A DNA stretch of 64,000 nucleotides from Streptomyces cinerochromogenes (GCF_014648635.1 NZ_BMRM01000007.1:248001-312000), one strand, 5' to 3'; numbered from the stretch's first letter, positions 27,744 to 36,277 are shown. Notes: generated by a model from the letters alone, not told the origin. A program made the numbers and translations.

Positions 27744-28509
27744 GACGGCGGATCTCCCCCCGCAGTACTTCGGTGATCTCAAGGGACAGTTCGGCCACCG
27801 GCGCGTCCTCGATCCGGCGCGGCTGCGGGATGTCGACCTCCCACTCGCGTGCGATCCGTCCCGGACGGGAGGACAGCAGGACCACGCGCTGCGCGAGCCG
27901 CACGGCCTCGCGCACGTTGTGCGTCACGAACAGCACGGACACGCCGGTCTCCGCCCAGATACGGGTCAGCTCGTCGTGCAGGACGTCCCGGGTGATGGCG
28001 TCGAGCGCGGCGAACGGCTCGTCCATCAGCAGCAGGTTGCTCTCCTGCGCGAGCGCGCGGGCCATCGCCACGCGCTGGCGCATACCGCCGGACAGTTCGT
28101 GCACGCGCTTGCCGTACGCGCCCTTCAGCCGGACCAGTTCGAGCAGTTCCTCGGCCTTGTCGCGGCGCAGGGGCTTGGGCACGCCCCGGAGCTTCAGGGC
28201 GAGTTCGATGTTCTTGCCCGCGGTCAGCCACGGGAACAGGGCGTGCTCCTGGAACATCAGGGCGGGCCGGCCGTCCGTGGTGATGGACCCGGCGGTCGGC
28301 CGGTCCAGTCCGGCCACCAGGTTCAGCAGCGTGGACTTGCCGCAGCCCGACGCCCCCAGGAGGGTGACGAACTCGCCCGGCGCGACATCGATGCTGATGT
28401 CGTCCAGGACGAGCTGCTGCCCGCCCGGTCCCGTGAAGGACTTCGAGACGTGCTCGAGGCGTGCCGCGAAGTCGACGGTCTCGTCGGCCTCGGCGAGGGT
28501 CGTGGCCAT
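27730..28509 (-). CDS. SsuB/TauB-type ABC transporter ATPase
   Basis: 259 residues. Walker A GASGCGKST at 52-60, Q-loop MFQEHALFPWLT near 85-97, signature LSGGMRQR at 139-146, Walker B LLLMDEP at 159-165 and the H-loop FVTHNVREA. The ATG at 28509 is preceded by AGGAGGTGA with five bases spacing, an almost perfect ribosome-binding site, so it is preferred over an upstream in-frame start. It pairs with the overlapping permease and the binding lipoprotein upstream. Confidence 0.88.
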   Translation of the reverse strand: MATTLAEADETVDFAARLEHVSKSFTGPGGQQLVLDDISIDVAPGEFVTLLGASGCGKSTLLNLVAGLDRPTAGSITTDGRPALMFQEHALFPWLTAGKNIELALKLRGVPKPLRRDKAEELLELVRLKGAYGKRVHELSGGMRQRVAMARALAQESNLLLMDEPFAALDAITRDVLHDELTRIWAETGVSVLFVTHNVREAVRLAQRVVLLSSRPGRIAREWEVDIPQPRRIEDAPVAELSLEITEVLRGEIRRHGQH

Positions 28510-28545
28510 GGTCGTCACCTCCTGGGGACTCATCGGGGACCGGCG

Positions 28546-29655
28546 TCAGCTGGAGCCGAGGCCGGCGTCGTCGACCGGGCTCTCGCCCTCGGCCTTGAGG
28601 ACCTTGTTGAGGATCGTCAGGTCGTAGATCCCCTTGAGGTTCGGCTTGTCCAGCAGCCCGGCCTTGACCGCGTGCCGGGCCTCGGTGTCGAGGGTGGCGG
28701 CCAGCGGGTCGTCGGTGAACCGGATGGACTTCCACGCCGGGTCCAGGACCTTCGCCGACAGCGCCTTGCCGGAGTCCGTCTCCAGCTGCTTGTTCGCGGC
28801 GGCCTTCGCCTCGTCCGGGTGGGCGTTGATCCACTTGTTGGTCTCGACGGCCGCCTTCAGAACGGCCTCGACCGCCTTCGGGTGCTCCTTGAGGAAGCCC
28901 TGCCGCACGATGATGTTCGTGATGACGAACTTCTTGTCCGGCCACAGGGCCGACTCGTCCAGCAGCACCTTGCCGCCCTCGGCGACCAGCTTCGACGCGG
29001 TCGGCTCCGGCACCCAGGCACCGTCGACCGAGCCGGACCTGTAGGCGTCCGGGGTGATCTTGTTGTCGGTGCGGACGACGGTGACATCGCCCTTGCCGCT
29101 CTGGGCGTCGACCTTCCAGCCCTGCTCGGCGGCCCAGTTGAGGAACGCCACGTCCTGCGTGTTGCCCAGCTGCGGGGTGGCGATCTTCTTGCCCTTGACG
29201 TCCTTCAGGGACTTGATCTTCTCCGGGTTCACGACCAGCTTCACACCGCCGGAGGCCGAACCGCCGATGATCCTCAGGCTCTTGCCGTTCGACTTGGTGT
29301 AGCCGTTGATCGCCGGGGACGGGCCGATCCAGCCGATGTCGATGGAGCCGGAGTTGAGGGCCTCGATCTCGGACGGGCCGGCGTTGAAGACGGCGGGCTT
29401 GACCTCGGTCGCGCCGAGCTCCTTCTGGAAGAAGCCCTTCTGCACGCCGACCAGCGCGGTCCCGTGGGTGAGGTTGCCGAAGTAACCGATCTTGACGGTG
29501 TCCAGCCCGTCGGTCTTCTCGGCGCCGGCGGCGACCTTGGCGGGCTTGTCGTCCCGGGACTCGGACCCGTAGCCGCAGGCTGCGAGGGCCAAGAGGGGGA
29601 GTGCGGCGAGCGCGGCTGTGCCGCGGCGCAGGAAGGTGGAGCGGATGGCAGGCAC
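28546..29655 (-). CDS. SsuA/TauA-type sulfonate/sulfate-binding lipoprotein
   Basis: 369 residues from a GTG with GAGGAAA about seven bases upstream. The basic start and hydrophobic core end in LALAAC, a lipobox. The mature part is an NMT1/OpuAC-like fold: VKIGYFGNLTHGTAL, GPSEIEALNSGSIDIGWIGP, and KIATPQLGNTQDVAF, with a DGAWVPEP loop. Binds the substrate of the adjacent permease/ATPase. Substrate class (sulfonate, taurine or sulfate) is inferred from the sulfur-assimilation context. Confidence 0.87.
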   Translation of the reverse strand: MPAIRSTFLRRGTAALAALPLLALAACGYGSESRDDKPAKVAAGAEKTDGLDTVKIGYFGNLTHGTALVGVQKGFFQKELGATEVKPAVFNAGPSEIEALNSGSIDIGWIGPSPAINGYTKSNGKSLRIIGGSASGGVKLVVNPEKIKSLKDVKGKKIATPQLGNTQDVAFLNWAAEQGWKVDAQSGKGDVTVVRTDNKITPDAYRSGSVDGAWVPEPTASKLVAEGGKVLLDESALWPDKKFVITNIIVRQGFLKEHPKAVEAVLKAAVETNKWINAHPDEAKAAANKQLETDSGKALSAKVLDPAWKSIRFTDDPLAATLDTEARHAVKAGLLDKPNLKGIYDLTILNKVLKAEGESPVDDAGLGSS

Positions 29656-29694
29656 GGGAGGCTTTCCTCTCGTTGGCCCGGCGGTCACGGTCTC

Positions 29695-29796
29695 TCAGGT
29701 CGTGGCCGGGAGTTCGGCAAAGGGTCTTCGTCGCATCCGGGACGTCGGGTGGGGGGAGTGGGCGCGCGAGCGGTGCGCGTACGTCAGCACACACAT
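29695..29796 (-). other. Short upstream reading frame before the binding-lipoprotein gene
   Basis: A 33-codon frame starts at an ATG with GGCGGGG about seven bases upstream and stops 39 bases before the lipoprotein start. It begins Met-Cys-Val-Leu-Thr and has one Cys at position 2. It could be a leader peptide, but it lacks the SRRHVDL-type core of the leader at 35494. The 235-base gap also probably holds a secondary promoter between cysN and the transporter. Confidence 0.2.
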
Positions 29797-29890
29797 CGCG
29801 CGACCCCGCCCTGCCCGCTGCCGAGGGCGCCGCTGCCGACGCGGCCGCCCTCCTTCGCGAACGTCGAGTAGACGTCAGGTGATCTCATGC

Positions 29891-31225
29891 TCAGAAGTCC
29901 CAACCGTCCTCGTCGGGCTCGTCCTTCACCGGCTCCGGGGACGCGAACGACTCGCCGACCATGCCCGCGGTGAGCGTGGTGCCGTCGTTCGGGTCGATCA
30001 GGATGAACGAGCCCGTGCGGCGCGAGTCGGCGTAGGAGTCGACCGGCAGCGGCTCGGCGGTACGGATCTTCACCCGGCCGATGTCGTTGGCGACGAGCTG
30101 TCCCGGGTGCGGGTGCAGGGACAGGTCGTCCAGCGTCAGCCGGGACGGGATGTCCTTCACGATCGCCTTGACCGTGCGCGTGCCGTGCTTGAGGAGCACG
30201 CGGTGGCCGACGGTCAGCGGGGCGTCGGCGACATGGCAGACGGTCGCCTCCACGTCCTGCGTGGTGGCCGGCGCGTCCTTCGTCGGCACGATCAGGTCGC
30301 CGCGCGAGACGTCGATGTCGTCCGCGAGCAGCACCGTCACCGACTGCGTCGTCCAGGCGACGTCGACCGGCTCGCCGAGCAGGTCGATGCCGGAGATCGT
30401 CGAGGTGCGGCCGGACGGCAGGACGGTGACCTGCTCGCCCACCCGGAAGGTACCGGCCGCGATCTGGCCCGCGTAGCCCCGGTAGTCCGGGTGCTCGGCG
30501 GTCTGCGGCCGGATCACGTACTGCACGGGCAGCCGCGCGTGGCAGTGCGCCAGGTCGTGGCTGACCGGAACGGTCTCCAGGTGCTCCAGCACGGTGGGGC
30601 CGCCGTACCAGTCCATGTTCGCGGACGGCTCCACCACGTTGTCGCCGGCCAGCGCCGAGATCGGGATCGCGGTGACCTCCGGGACGCCCAGCTCGGTCGC
30701 GTAGGCCGTGAACTCCTCGGCGATGGCGGCGAAGACCTTCTCCTCGTACCCGACGAGGTCCATCTTGTTGACGGCGAGGACGACGTGCGGGACGCGGAGC
30801 AGGGCGGCGATGGCGGCGTGCCGGCGGGTCTGCTCGACCACGCCGTTGCGGGCGTCGACCAGGACCACCGTCAGCTCGGCCGTCGACGCACCGGTGACCA
30901 TGTTGCGGGTGTACTGCACATGGCCGGGGGTGTCGGCGAGGATGAACCGGCGGCGGGGCGTGGCGAAGTAGCGGTAGGCCACGTCGATGGTGATGCCCTG
31001 CTCCCGCTCGGCGCGCAGGCCGTCGGTGAGCAGCGCGAGGTCCGGGCCCTCCTGGCCGCGGCTCGCGGAGGCCCGCTCCACGGCCTCCAGCTGGTCGGCG
31101 AGGACCGACTTGGAGTCGTGCAGCAGCCGTCCGACGAGGGTGGACTTGCCGTCGTCGACGGAGCCGGCGGTGGCGAACCGCAGCAGGGTGGTGGCCGAGA
31201 GCGCCTCGGTCGTGGTCGTGCTCAT
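29891..31225 (-). CDS. cysN: Sulfate adenylyltransferase subunit 1 (GTPase) CysN
   Basis: 444 residues, a translation-factor-like GTPase that drives ATP sulfurylase. G1 is GSVDDGKST at 21-29, G3 is DTPGH, G4 is NKMD. Domains II and III (beta barrels) fill the second half. The ATG is two bases after the cysD stop. No fused CysC kinase domain; cysC is separate in this operon. The C-terminal tail is short and acidic. Confidence 0.95.
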   Translation of the reverse strand: MSTTTTEALSATTLLRFATAGSVDDGKSTLVGRLLHDSKSVLADQLEAVERASASRGQEGPDLALLTDGLRAEREQGITIDVAYRYFATPRRRFILADTPGHVQYTRNMVTGASTAELTVVLVDARNGVVEQTRRHAAIAALLRVPHVVLAVNKMDLVGYEEKVFAAIAEEFTAYATELGVPEVTAIPISALAGDNVVEPSANMDWYGGPTVLEHLETVPVSHDLAHCHARLPVQYVIRPQTAEHPDYRGYAGQIAAGTFRVGEQVTVLPSGRTSTISGIDLLGEPVDVAWTTQSVTVLLADDIDVSRGDLIVPTKDAPATTQDVEATVCHVADAPLTVGHRVLLKHGTRTVKAIVKDIPSRLTLDDLSLHPHPGQLVANDIGRVKIRTAEPLPVDSYADSRRTGSFILIDPNDGTTLTAGMVGESFASPEPVKDEPDEDGWDF

Positions 31226-31227
31226 GC

Positions 31228-32163
31228 TTAGAAGTACCCCTCGCGCTTGCGGTCTTCCATCGCGGCCTCGGACAGCTTGTCGTCGGCGCGGGTCGCGCCC
31301 CGCTCGGTCAGCCGGGACGCGGCGATCTCGGCGATGACGGCGTCCAGCGTGGTCGCGTCGGAGTCGACGGCGCCGGTGCAGGACATGTCGCCGACGGTGC
31401 GGTAGCGCACCTGCCGCTTCTCGACGGTCTCGCCCTCCTTCGGGCCGCCCCACTCGCCCGCGGTCAGCCACATGCCGCCCCGCTGGAACACCTCGCGCTC
31501 GTGCGCGAAGTAGATCTGCGGCAGCTCGATGCCCTCGCGGGCGATGTACTGCCAGACGTCCAGCTCGGTCCAGTTGCTGAGCGGGAAGACCCGGACGTGC
31601 TCGCCGGGGGCGTGCCGGCCGTTGTACAGGTTCCACAGCTCGGGACGCTGGCGGCGCGGGTCCCACTGGGAGAACTCGTCGCGCAGGGAGAAGACGCGCT
31701 CCTTGGCGCGGGCCTTCTCCTCGTCACGCCGTCCGCCGCCGAAGACCGCGTCGAACTTCTCCGACTGGATCTTCTCGGTGAGAGGAAGCGTCTGGAGCGG
31801 GTTACGGGTGCCGTCGGGGCGCTCCTTGAGCACACCGCGGTCGATGTAGTCCTGGACGGAGGCCACATGGAGGCGCAGCCCATGTGCGGCCACCACACGG
31901 TCCCGGTACTCGAGGACCTCCGGGAAGTTGTGTCCCGTGTCCACGTGCAGCAGGGAGAACGGCACCGGCGCGGGCGTGAACGCCTTCAGCGCCAGGTGCA
32001 GCATGACGATGGAGTCCTTGCCGCCGGAGAACAGGATCACCGGGTTCTCGAACTCGCCCGCCACCTCACGGAAGATGTGCACCGCCTCGGACTCCAGAGC
32101 GTCCAGGTGCGACAGGGCGTACGGGCTGTCCGTGCCCTCTTCCACCTTGGCGACCGTGGTCAT
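31228..32163 (-). CDS. cysD: Sulfate adenylyltransferase subunit 2 CysD
   Basis: 311 residues. The PP-loop FSGGKDS lies at 45-51; HVDTGHNFPEV and FGGGRRDEEKARAKER are family marks; the end is DRKREGYF, the typical CysD C-terminus. It makes adenosine-5'-phosphosulfate from sulfate and ATP with CysN. Its ATG overlaps the cysC stop by four bases. Confidence 0.96.
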   Translation of the reverse strand: MTTVAKVEEGTDSPYALSHLDALESEAVHIFREVAGEFENPVILFSGGKDSIVMLHLALKAFTPAPVPFSLLHVDTGHNFPEVLEYRDRVVAAHGLRLHVASVQDYIDRGVLKERPDGTRNPLQTLPLTEKIQSEKFDAVFGGGRRDEEKARAKERVFSLRDEFSQWDPRRQRPELWNLYNGRHAPGEHVRVFPLSNWTELDVWQYIAREGIELPQIYFAHEREVFQRGGMWLTAGEWGGPKEGETVEKRQVRYRTVGDMSCTGAVDSDATTLDAVIAEIAASRLTERGATRADDKLSEAAMEDRKREGYF

Positions 32164-32696
32164 GCCAGTCCCCTCTCGCTCAGCAGCGCGTACACCGACG
32201 CGGCGGACTCCTGCACCGTCTGGTGCTGCGACTCGATCCGCAGGTCGGGCGTCGCCGGCTCCTCGTACGGGTCGTCCACGCCGGTGAGCCCGGACAGCTC
32301 GCCCGCGGCCTGCTTGGCGTACAGGCCCTTCACGTCCCGCACGCTGCACACCTCGACCGGGGTGGCCACATGGATCTCCAGGTACGGCGTCCCGTTCTCC
32401 TCGTGCCGCCCCCGCACCGCGTTCCGGCTGTCCGCGTACGGCGCGATCACCGGCACCAGCGCCTTGACGCCGTTGCGGGCGAGCAGCTCGGCGACGAAGC
32501 CGATGCGCTGCACGTTGGTGTGCCGGTCCTCCCGGGAAAAGCCCAGGCCCGCCGAGATGAACTCGCGGATCTCGTCGCCGTCGAGCACCTCGACCCGGTG
32601 GCCCTCGCCGCGCAGCCGGCCCGCCAGTTCGTGGGCGATGGTGGTCTTGCCGGCGCTCGGCAGACCCGTGAGCCAGACGGTGGCTCCGGTCGTCAC
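32160..32696 (-). CDS. cysC: Adenylylsulfate kinase CysC
   Basis: 178 residues from a GTG with AGGAG six bases upstream. The P-loop GLPSAGKTT is at 11-19, and DGDEIRE, LGFSREDRHTNVQRIG and KGLYAKQAAG follow. It phosphorylates APS to PAPS. An ATG at 32786 overlapping the cysH stop would give a 208-residue form with an Ala/Thr-rich extension; the shorter start matches family length and has the better ribosome-binding site. Confidence 0.92.
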   Translation of the reverse strand: MTTGATVWLTGLPSAGKTTIAHELAGRLRGEGHRVEVLDGDEIREFISAGLGFSREDRHTNVQRIGFVAELLARNGVKALVPVIAPYADSRNAVRGRHEENGTPYLEIHVATPVEVCSVRDVKGLYAKQAAGELSGLTGVDDPYEEPATPDLRIESQHQTVQESAASVYALLSERGLA

Positions 32697-32782
32697 GTGG
32701 TTCTCCTGAATCGCAGTGGTGGTGTCCGCCACAGCAGTGGCAACGGCAGCTGCGGACGACGTGTGCGTGGCCGTGGGCGCCG

Positions 32783-33493
32783 TCATCCGTGCAGCCCGCA
32801 CTCGGTCTTGGCGCGGCCCGCCCAGCGGCCGGCCCGCGCGTCCTCGCCCTCCAGAACCCGGCGGGTGCAGGGGGCGCAGCCCACGGAGGTGTAGCCGTCC
32901 ATCAGCAACGGGTTGGTGAGCACGCCGTGTTCGGCGATGTACGCGTCCACGTCGTCCTGGGTCCAGCGGGCGATCGGCGAGATCTTGACCTTCTGCCGCT
33001 TCTCGTCCCAGCCGACGACCGGGGTGTTCGCCCGGGTCGGGGACTCGTCGCGGCGCAGGCCCGTCGCCCATGCCCGGTAGCCCTTCAGGCCCTCTTCCAG
33101 GGGCCGCACCTTGCGCAGCGCGCAGCACAGGTCGGGGTCGCGGTCGTGCAGCTTCGGGCCGTACTCCGCGTCCTGCTCGGCGACCGTCTGCCGCGGGGTG
33201 AGGGTGATGACGTTGACGTCCATCACGGCCTCCACGGCGTCCCGGGTGCCGATGGTCTCCGGGAAGTGGTAGCCGGTGTCGAGGAAGACGACGTCGACGC
33301 CCTTCAGTACGCGCGAGGCGAGGTGGGCGACCACGGCGTCCTCCATGGAGGAGGTGACGCAGAACGTCGAGCCGAAGGTGTCCACCGCCCACTGGAGGAT
33401 CTCCAGCGCGGACGCGTCCTCCAGGTCGCGGCCCGCCTGCTCGGCGAGTGCCTTCAACTCCTCGGTCGTACGCTCGTCCTGAGCCGTCGTCAT
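32783..33493 (-). CDS. cysH: Adenylylsulfate (APS) reductase CysH
   Basis: 236 residues. The PAPS-reductase fold shows SMEDAVVAHLA and LDTGYHFPET. Cysteine pairs Cys123-Cys124 and Cys206-x2-Cys209 are the ligands of a 4Fe-4S cluster, the mark of assimilatory APS reductases, and the catalytic Cys232 sits in the C-terminal ECGLH. It reduces APS to sulfite and AMP with thioredoxin. Coupled by an ATGA overlap to the small zinc-ribbon gene upstream. Confidence 0.94.
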   Translation of the reverse strand: MTTAQDERTTEELKALAEQAGRDLEDASALEILQWAVDTFGSTFCVTSSMEDAVVAHLASRVLKGVDVVFLDTGYHFPETIGTRDAVEAVMDVNVITLTPRQTVAEQDAEYGPKLHDRDPDLCCALRKVRPLEEGLKGYRAWATGLRRDESPTRANTPVVGWDEKRQKVKISPIARWTQDDVDAYIAEHGVLTNPLLMDGYTSVGCAPCTRRVLEGEDARAGRWAGRAKTECGLHG

Positions 33494-33672
33494 ATCCGGT
33501 CATCCCCTCCGTTGTCGGCTCGCTGAACGCCCCGGGCCAGCAGCCCCAGGAACTTCAGCCGGAATGCGCGGTTGCACGCCCCGCATTCCCAGGCGCCGTG
33601 GCCCTCGTCGCTCGGACGCAGGTCCTCGTCGCCGCAGTAGGGGCAGTAGAACGGTGCGGCCCGCTCGCTCAT
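33490..33672 (-). CDS. Small zinc-ribbon protein of the sulfite reductase operon
   Basis: 60 residues. Cys10-Pro-Tyr-Cys13 and Cys30-Gly-Ala-Cys33 form a zinc ribbon; the rest is short and basic (FRLKFLGLLARGV). Its ATG overlaps the sulfite reductase stop and its stop overlaps cysH, so it is made with them. Proteins of this kind sit between sulfite reductase and cysH in other Streptomyces; the role is not known, possibly metal or electron handling for the reductase. Confidence 0.8.
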   Translation of the reverse strand: MSERAAPFYCPYCGDEDLRPSDEGHGAWECGACNRAFRLKFLGLLARGVQRADNGGDDRI

Positions 33673-35369
33673 GACAGAGCCTCCTCGGAGGCCCGGGAGG
33701 CCCAGGCCGCGAACCGCTCGCCGTCCTCGCGCTCCGCCTGGAACCGCTTCAGCACCCGCTCGATGTAGTCGGGCAGTTCCTCCGACGTCACCTTCAGGCC
33801 GCGCACCTTGCGGCCGAAGCCCGGCTCCAGGCCGAGCGCGCCGCCCAGGTGCACCTGGTAGCCCTCGACCTGCTCGCCCTGGTCGTCGAGGACCAGCTGG
33901 CCCTTGAGACCGATGTCCGCGACCTGGATGCGGGCGCAGGCGTTCGGGCAGCCGTTGAGGTTGATGGTGATCGGCTCGTCGAAGTCCGGCAGGCGCCGCT
34001 CCAGTTCGTCGATCAGCTGCGAGCCCCGCTGCTTGGTCTCCACGATGGCGAGCTTGCAGAACTCGATGCCGGTGCAGGCCATGGTGCCGCGCCGGAAGGA
34101 GGACGGCCGGGCGGTGAGGTCCAGCGCCTCCAGGCCCTCCACCAGCGAGTCGACCCGGTCCTGCTCGACGTCGAGGATGATCATCTTCTGCTCGACGGTG
34201 GTGCGGACCCGGCCCGAGCCGTGCGCCTCGGCGAGGTCGGCGACCTTCGTCAGCGTGGTCCCGTCGACCCGGCCGACGCGCGGCGCGAAACCGACGTAGA
34301 ACCGGCCGTCCTTCTGCCGGTGCACCCCGATGTGGTCGCGCCACTGCTGTACCGGCTGCTCGGGGGCCGGGCCGTCGATCAGCTTGCGTCCGCCGAGGTA
34401 CTCGTCCTCCAGCACCTGCCGGAACTTCTCCGCGCCCCAGTCCGCGACGAGGAACTTCAGCCGGGCGCGGTTGCGCAGCCGGCGGTAGCCGTAGTCACGG
34501 AAGATCGAGATGACGCCCTCGTAGACGTCCGGGACCTCGTCGATCGGCACCCACGCGCCGAGCCGCACGCCCAGCTTGGGGTTGGTGGACAGGCCGCCGC
34601 CCACCCACACGTCGAAGCCCGGCCCGTGCTCGGGGTGGCGTACGCCGACGAACGCGACGTCGTTGATCTCGTGCACGACGTCCAGCAGCGGCGAACCCGA
34701 GATGGCCGTCTTGAACTTCCGGGGGAGGTTGGAGTACGCCTTGTTGTTCAGGACCCGGCGCTTCATCTCCTCCAGCGCCGGCGTGGCGTCGATGATCTCG
34801 TCCTCGGCGATGCCCGCCACCGGGGAGCCGATCATCACACGCGGGGTGTCACCGCAGGCGGTGACCGTGGACAGCCCGACGCCCTCGAGCCGGTTCCAGA
34901 TCTCGGGCACGTCCTCGATCCGGATCCAGTGGTACTGGACGTTCTGCCGGTCGGTGATGTCGGCCGTGCCGCGCGCGAACTCCTGCGAGATCTCGCCGAT
35001 CACCCGCAGCTGCCGCGTGGTCAGGGCCCCGCCGTCGATGCGGACGCGCAGCATGAAGTAGCGGTCGTCCAGCTCCTCCGGCTCCAGGATCGCGGTCTTG
35101 CCGCCGTCGATCCCGGGCTTGCGCTGGGTGTACAGCCCCCACCAGCGCATCCGGCCGCGCAGATCGTTCGGGTCGATCGAGTCGAAGCCGCGCTTGGAGT
35201 AGATCGTCTCAATGCGTGTCCGCACATTGAGACCGTCGTCGTCCTTCTTGAACTGCTCGTTGCCGTTGAGGGGCGTGAGGTGGCCGACGGCCCACTGGCC
35301 CTCACCGCGATGACGGCTCACCTTGCGGCGGGGCGCGGAGGCGGCGGGGTTCTGTGGGGTGGCGGCCAT
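33669..35369 (-). CDS. sir: Ferredoxin-type sulfite reductase (SirA/NirA family)
   Basis: 566 residues, one polypeptide with two ferrodoxin-like/nitrite-sulfite reductase repeats. Cys432-x5-Cys438 and Cys474-x3-Cys478 (TGIEFCKLA, NGCPNACA) bind the 4Fe-4S/sirohaem centre. Tyr80 (WWGLYTQR) and Cys172 (TACGDTPR) are 92 residues apart, like the cross-linked Tyr-Cys pair of the mycobacterial sulfite reductase, which argues for sulfite rather than nitrite. ATG 35369 has AAGGA about ten bases upstream. First main gene of the sulfur operon, 124 bases after a leader peptide. Confidence 0.93.
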   Translation of the reverse strand: MAATPQNPAASAPRRKVSRHRGEGQWAVGHLTPLNGNEQFKKDDDGLNVRTRIETIYSKRGFDSIDPNDLRGRMRWWGLYTQRKPGIDGGKTAILEPEELDDRYFMLRVRIDGGALTTRQLRVIGEISQEFARGTADITDRQNVQYHWIRIEDVPEIWNRLEGVGLSTVTACGDTPRVMIGSPVAGIAEDEIIDATPALEEMKRRVLNNKAYSNLPRKFKTAISGSPLLDVVHEINDVAFVGVRHPEHGPGFDVWVGGGLSTNPKLGVRLGAWVPIDEVPDVYEGVISIFRDYGYRRLRNRARLKFLVADWGAEKFRQVLEDEYLGGRKLIDGPAPEQPVQQWRDHIGVHRQKDGRFYVGFAPRVGRVDGTTLTKVADLAEAHGSGRVRTTVEQKMIILDVEQDRVDSLVEGLEALDLTARPSSFRRGTMACTGIEFCKLAIVETKQRGSQLIDELERRLPDFDEPITINLNGCPNACARIQVADIGLKGQLVLDDQGEQVEGYQVHLGGALGLEPGFGRKVRGLKVTSEELPDYIERVLKRFQAEREDGERFAAWASRASEEALS

Positions 35370-35419
35370 GGTTGTACGTCCTTCGGACCGGTGGGAGTCA
35401 GGTCTGACCTGCACGGACG

Positions 35420-35456
35420 CGCGCACGCGGGCAGGCGTGCGCGTCCTTGCGCAAGG
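35420..35456 (-). promoter_or_regulatory. Hairpin and palindrome between leader peptide and sulfite reductase
   Basis: CGCGCACGC (35420-35428) and GCGTGCGCG (35435-35443) make a 9-base stem with a 6-base loop, and CCTTGCGCAAGG (35445-35456) is a perfect 12-base palindrome beside it. Both lie in the 124-base untranslated stretch after the leader stop, where an attenuator or anti-attenuator would be expected. Confidence 0.4.
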
Positions 35457-35493
35457 AGAGTGGAGTGCGGGGGTTCGCGGCGGTGCTGGGGCG

Positions 35494-35577
35494 TCAGCTC
35501 GCCGGACAGATGGCGCTGGACATGCGGCCGAGGTCGACGTGCCGCCGACTCACCAAGGCAATTCCAGTTCCAGACAT
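35494..35577 (-). CDS. Cysteine-type leader peptide of the sulfur operon
   Basis: A 27-codon frame encodes a peptide beginning MSGTGIALVSRRHVDLGR and ending in SSAICPAS. The (S)RRHVDL core and a single Cys just before the stop match the short leader peptides found ahead of sulfur genes in Streptomyces. In actinobacteria such upstream frames can make expression depend on cysteinyl-tRNA supply. No Shine-Dalgarno is obvious. The stop is 124 bases before the sulfite reductase ATG, with hairpins between. Confidence 0.75.
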   Translation of the reverse strand: MSGTGIALVSRRHVDLGRMSSAICPAS

Positions 35578-35599
35578 GACGGCAGCGTGTCACGGCGAT

Positions 35600-35614
35600 C
35601 TGGACAGAGTCCAG
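35600..35614. promoter_or_regulatory. Palindrome upstream of the leader peptide
   Basis: CTGGACAGAGTCCAG has perfect 6-base arms around a 3-base centre, 23-37 bases upstream of the leader ATG, where the promoter must lie. It could be the operator of a sulfur regulator; none is encoded nearby. Confidence 0.4.
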
Positions 35615-35630
35615 CTTCGTCCATCATGCG

Positions 35631-35665
35631 GACACCCTTGTCCCGAAGAGTGGGACAAGGGTGTC
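35631..35665. terminator. Strong terminator after the GNAT gene
   Basis: GACACCCTTGTCCC (35631-35644) and GGGACAAGGGTGTC (35652-35665) form a perfect 14-base stem with a 7-base loop, 40 bases after the GNAT stop and just before the sulfur operon's leader. It insulates the two transcripts. Confidence 0.8.
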
Positions 35666-35704
35666 GTCGCTCACATGCGGTGCCGGAAGGCTTGTCCTGG
35701 CAGG

Positions 35705-36277
35705 TCAGGCGGGGTATGCCCCGGGCCACGGCCCCGGTGTGGCCACGTCCGGCTCCAGCTCCACCTTGGTGTCGAACAGCTTGAAGCCGCGCCGCTGGTA
35801 GTTGTCCATCGCGAACTCGCCGTCCTTGCTGCACGTGTGCAGCCACACCCGCTTGGTCGGCGTCCGCCCCGGCCACCGCTCGGCCAGGTCCCAGGCGCGG
35901 GCCGTGCCCTGTGCCAGCAGATGGCCGCCGATGCGCCGGCCGCGGAAGGCGGGGATCAGCCCGAAGTAGACGATCTCGACCACGCCCTCCTCCTGCGGCT
36001 CCAACTCGACGTAGCCGGCCGGGGTGCCGTGGTCGTAGGCCACCCAGGTCTCCACACCGGGCCGCTCCAGGTACTCCTGCCACCGCGTGTACGTCCAGCC
36101 CAGCCGGTCGGTCCAGTGGATGTCGCCGCCGACCGAGGCGTACAGGAACCGGCTGAACTCGGGGGAGGGCACCTCGGCGCGGACGATCCGGACGTCGCCG
36201 TCGGGCGCGGCGGCGGGCAGGAGGTCGGCCGGGGACGTCTGCTCCAGGGACCAGGTGGTGACAGGGGCGCTGCTCAT
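35705..36277 (-). CDS. GNAT-family N-acetyltransferase
   Basis: 190 residues. Motif A of the acetyl-CoA site is visible as EIVYFGLIPAFRGRRIGGHL (Q/RxxGxG/A-like), preceded by the GYVEL strand and followed by VWLHTCSKDGEFAMDNYQRRGF, the usual end of the fold. Substrate unknown. ATG 36277 was chosen because the fold needs about 190 residues and the sequence upstream reads as low-complexity. Single-gene unit ending at a strong terminator. Confidence 0.8.
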   Translation of the reverse strand: MSSAPVTTWSLEQTSPADLLPAAAPDGDVRIVRAEVPSPEFSRFLYASVGGDIHWTDRLGWTYTRWQEYLERPGVETWVAYDHGTPAGYVELEPQEEGVVEIVYFGLIPAFRGRRIGGHLLAQGTARAWDLAERWPGRTPTKRVWLHTCSKDGEFAMDNYQRRGFKLFDTKVELEPDVATPGPWPGAYPA

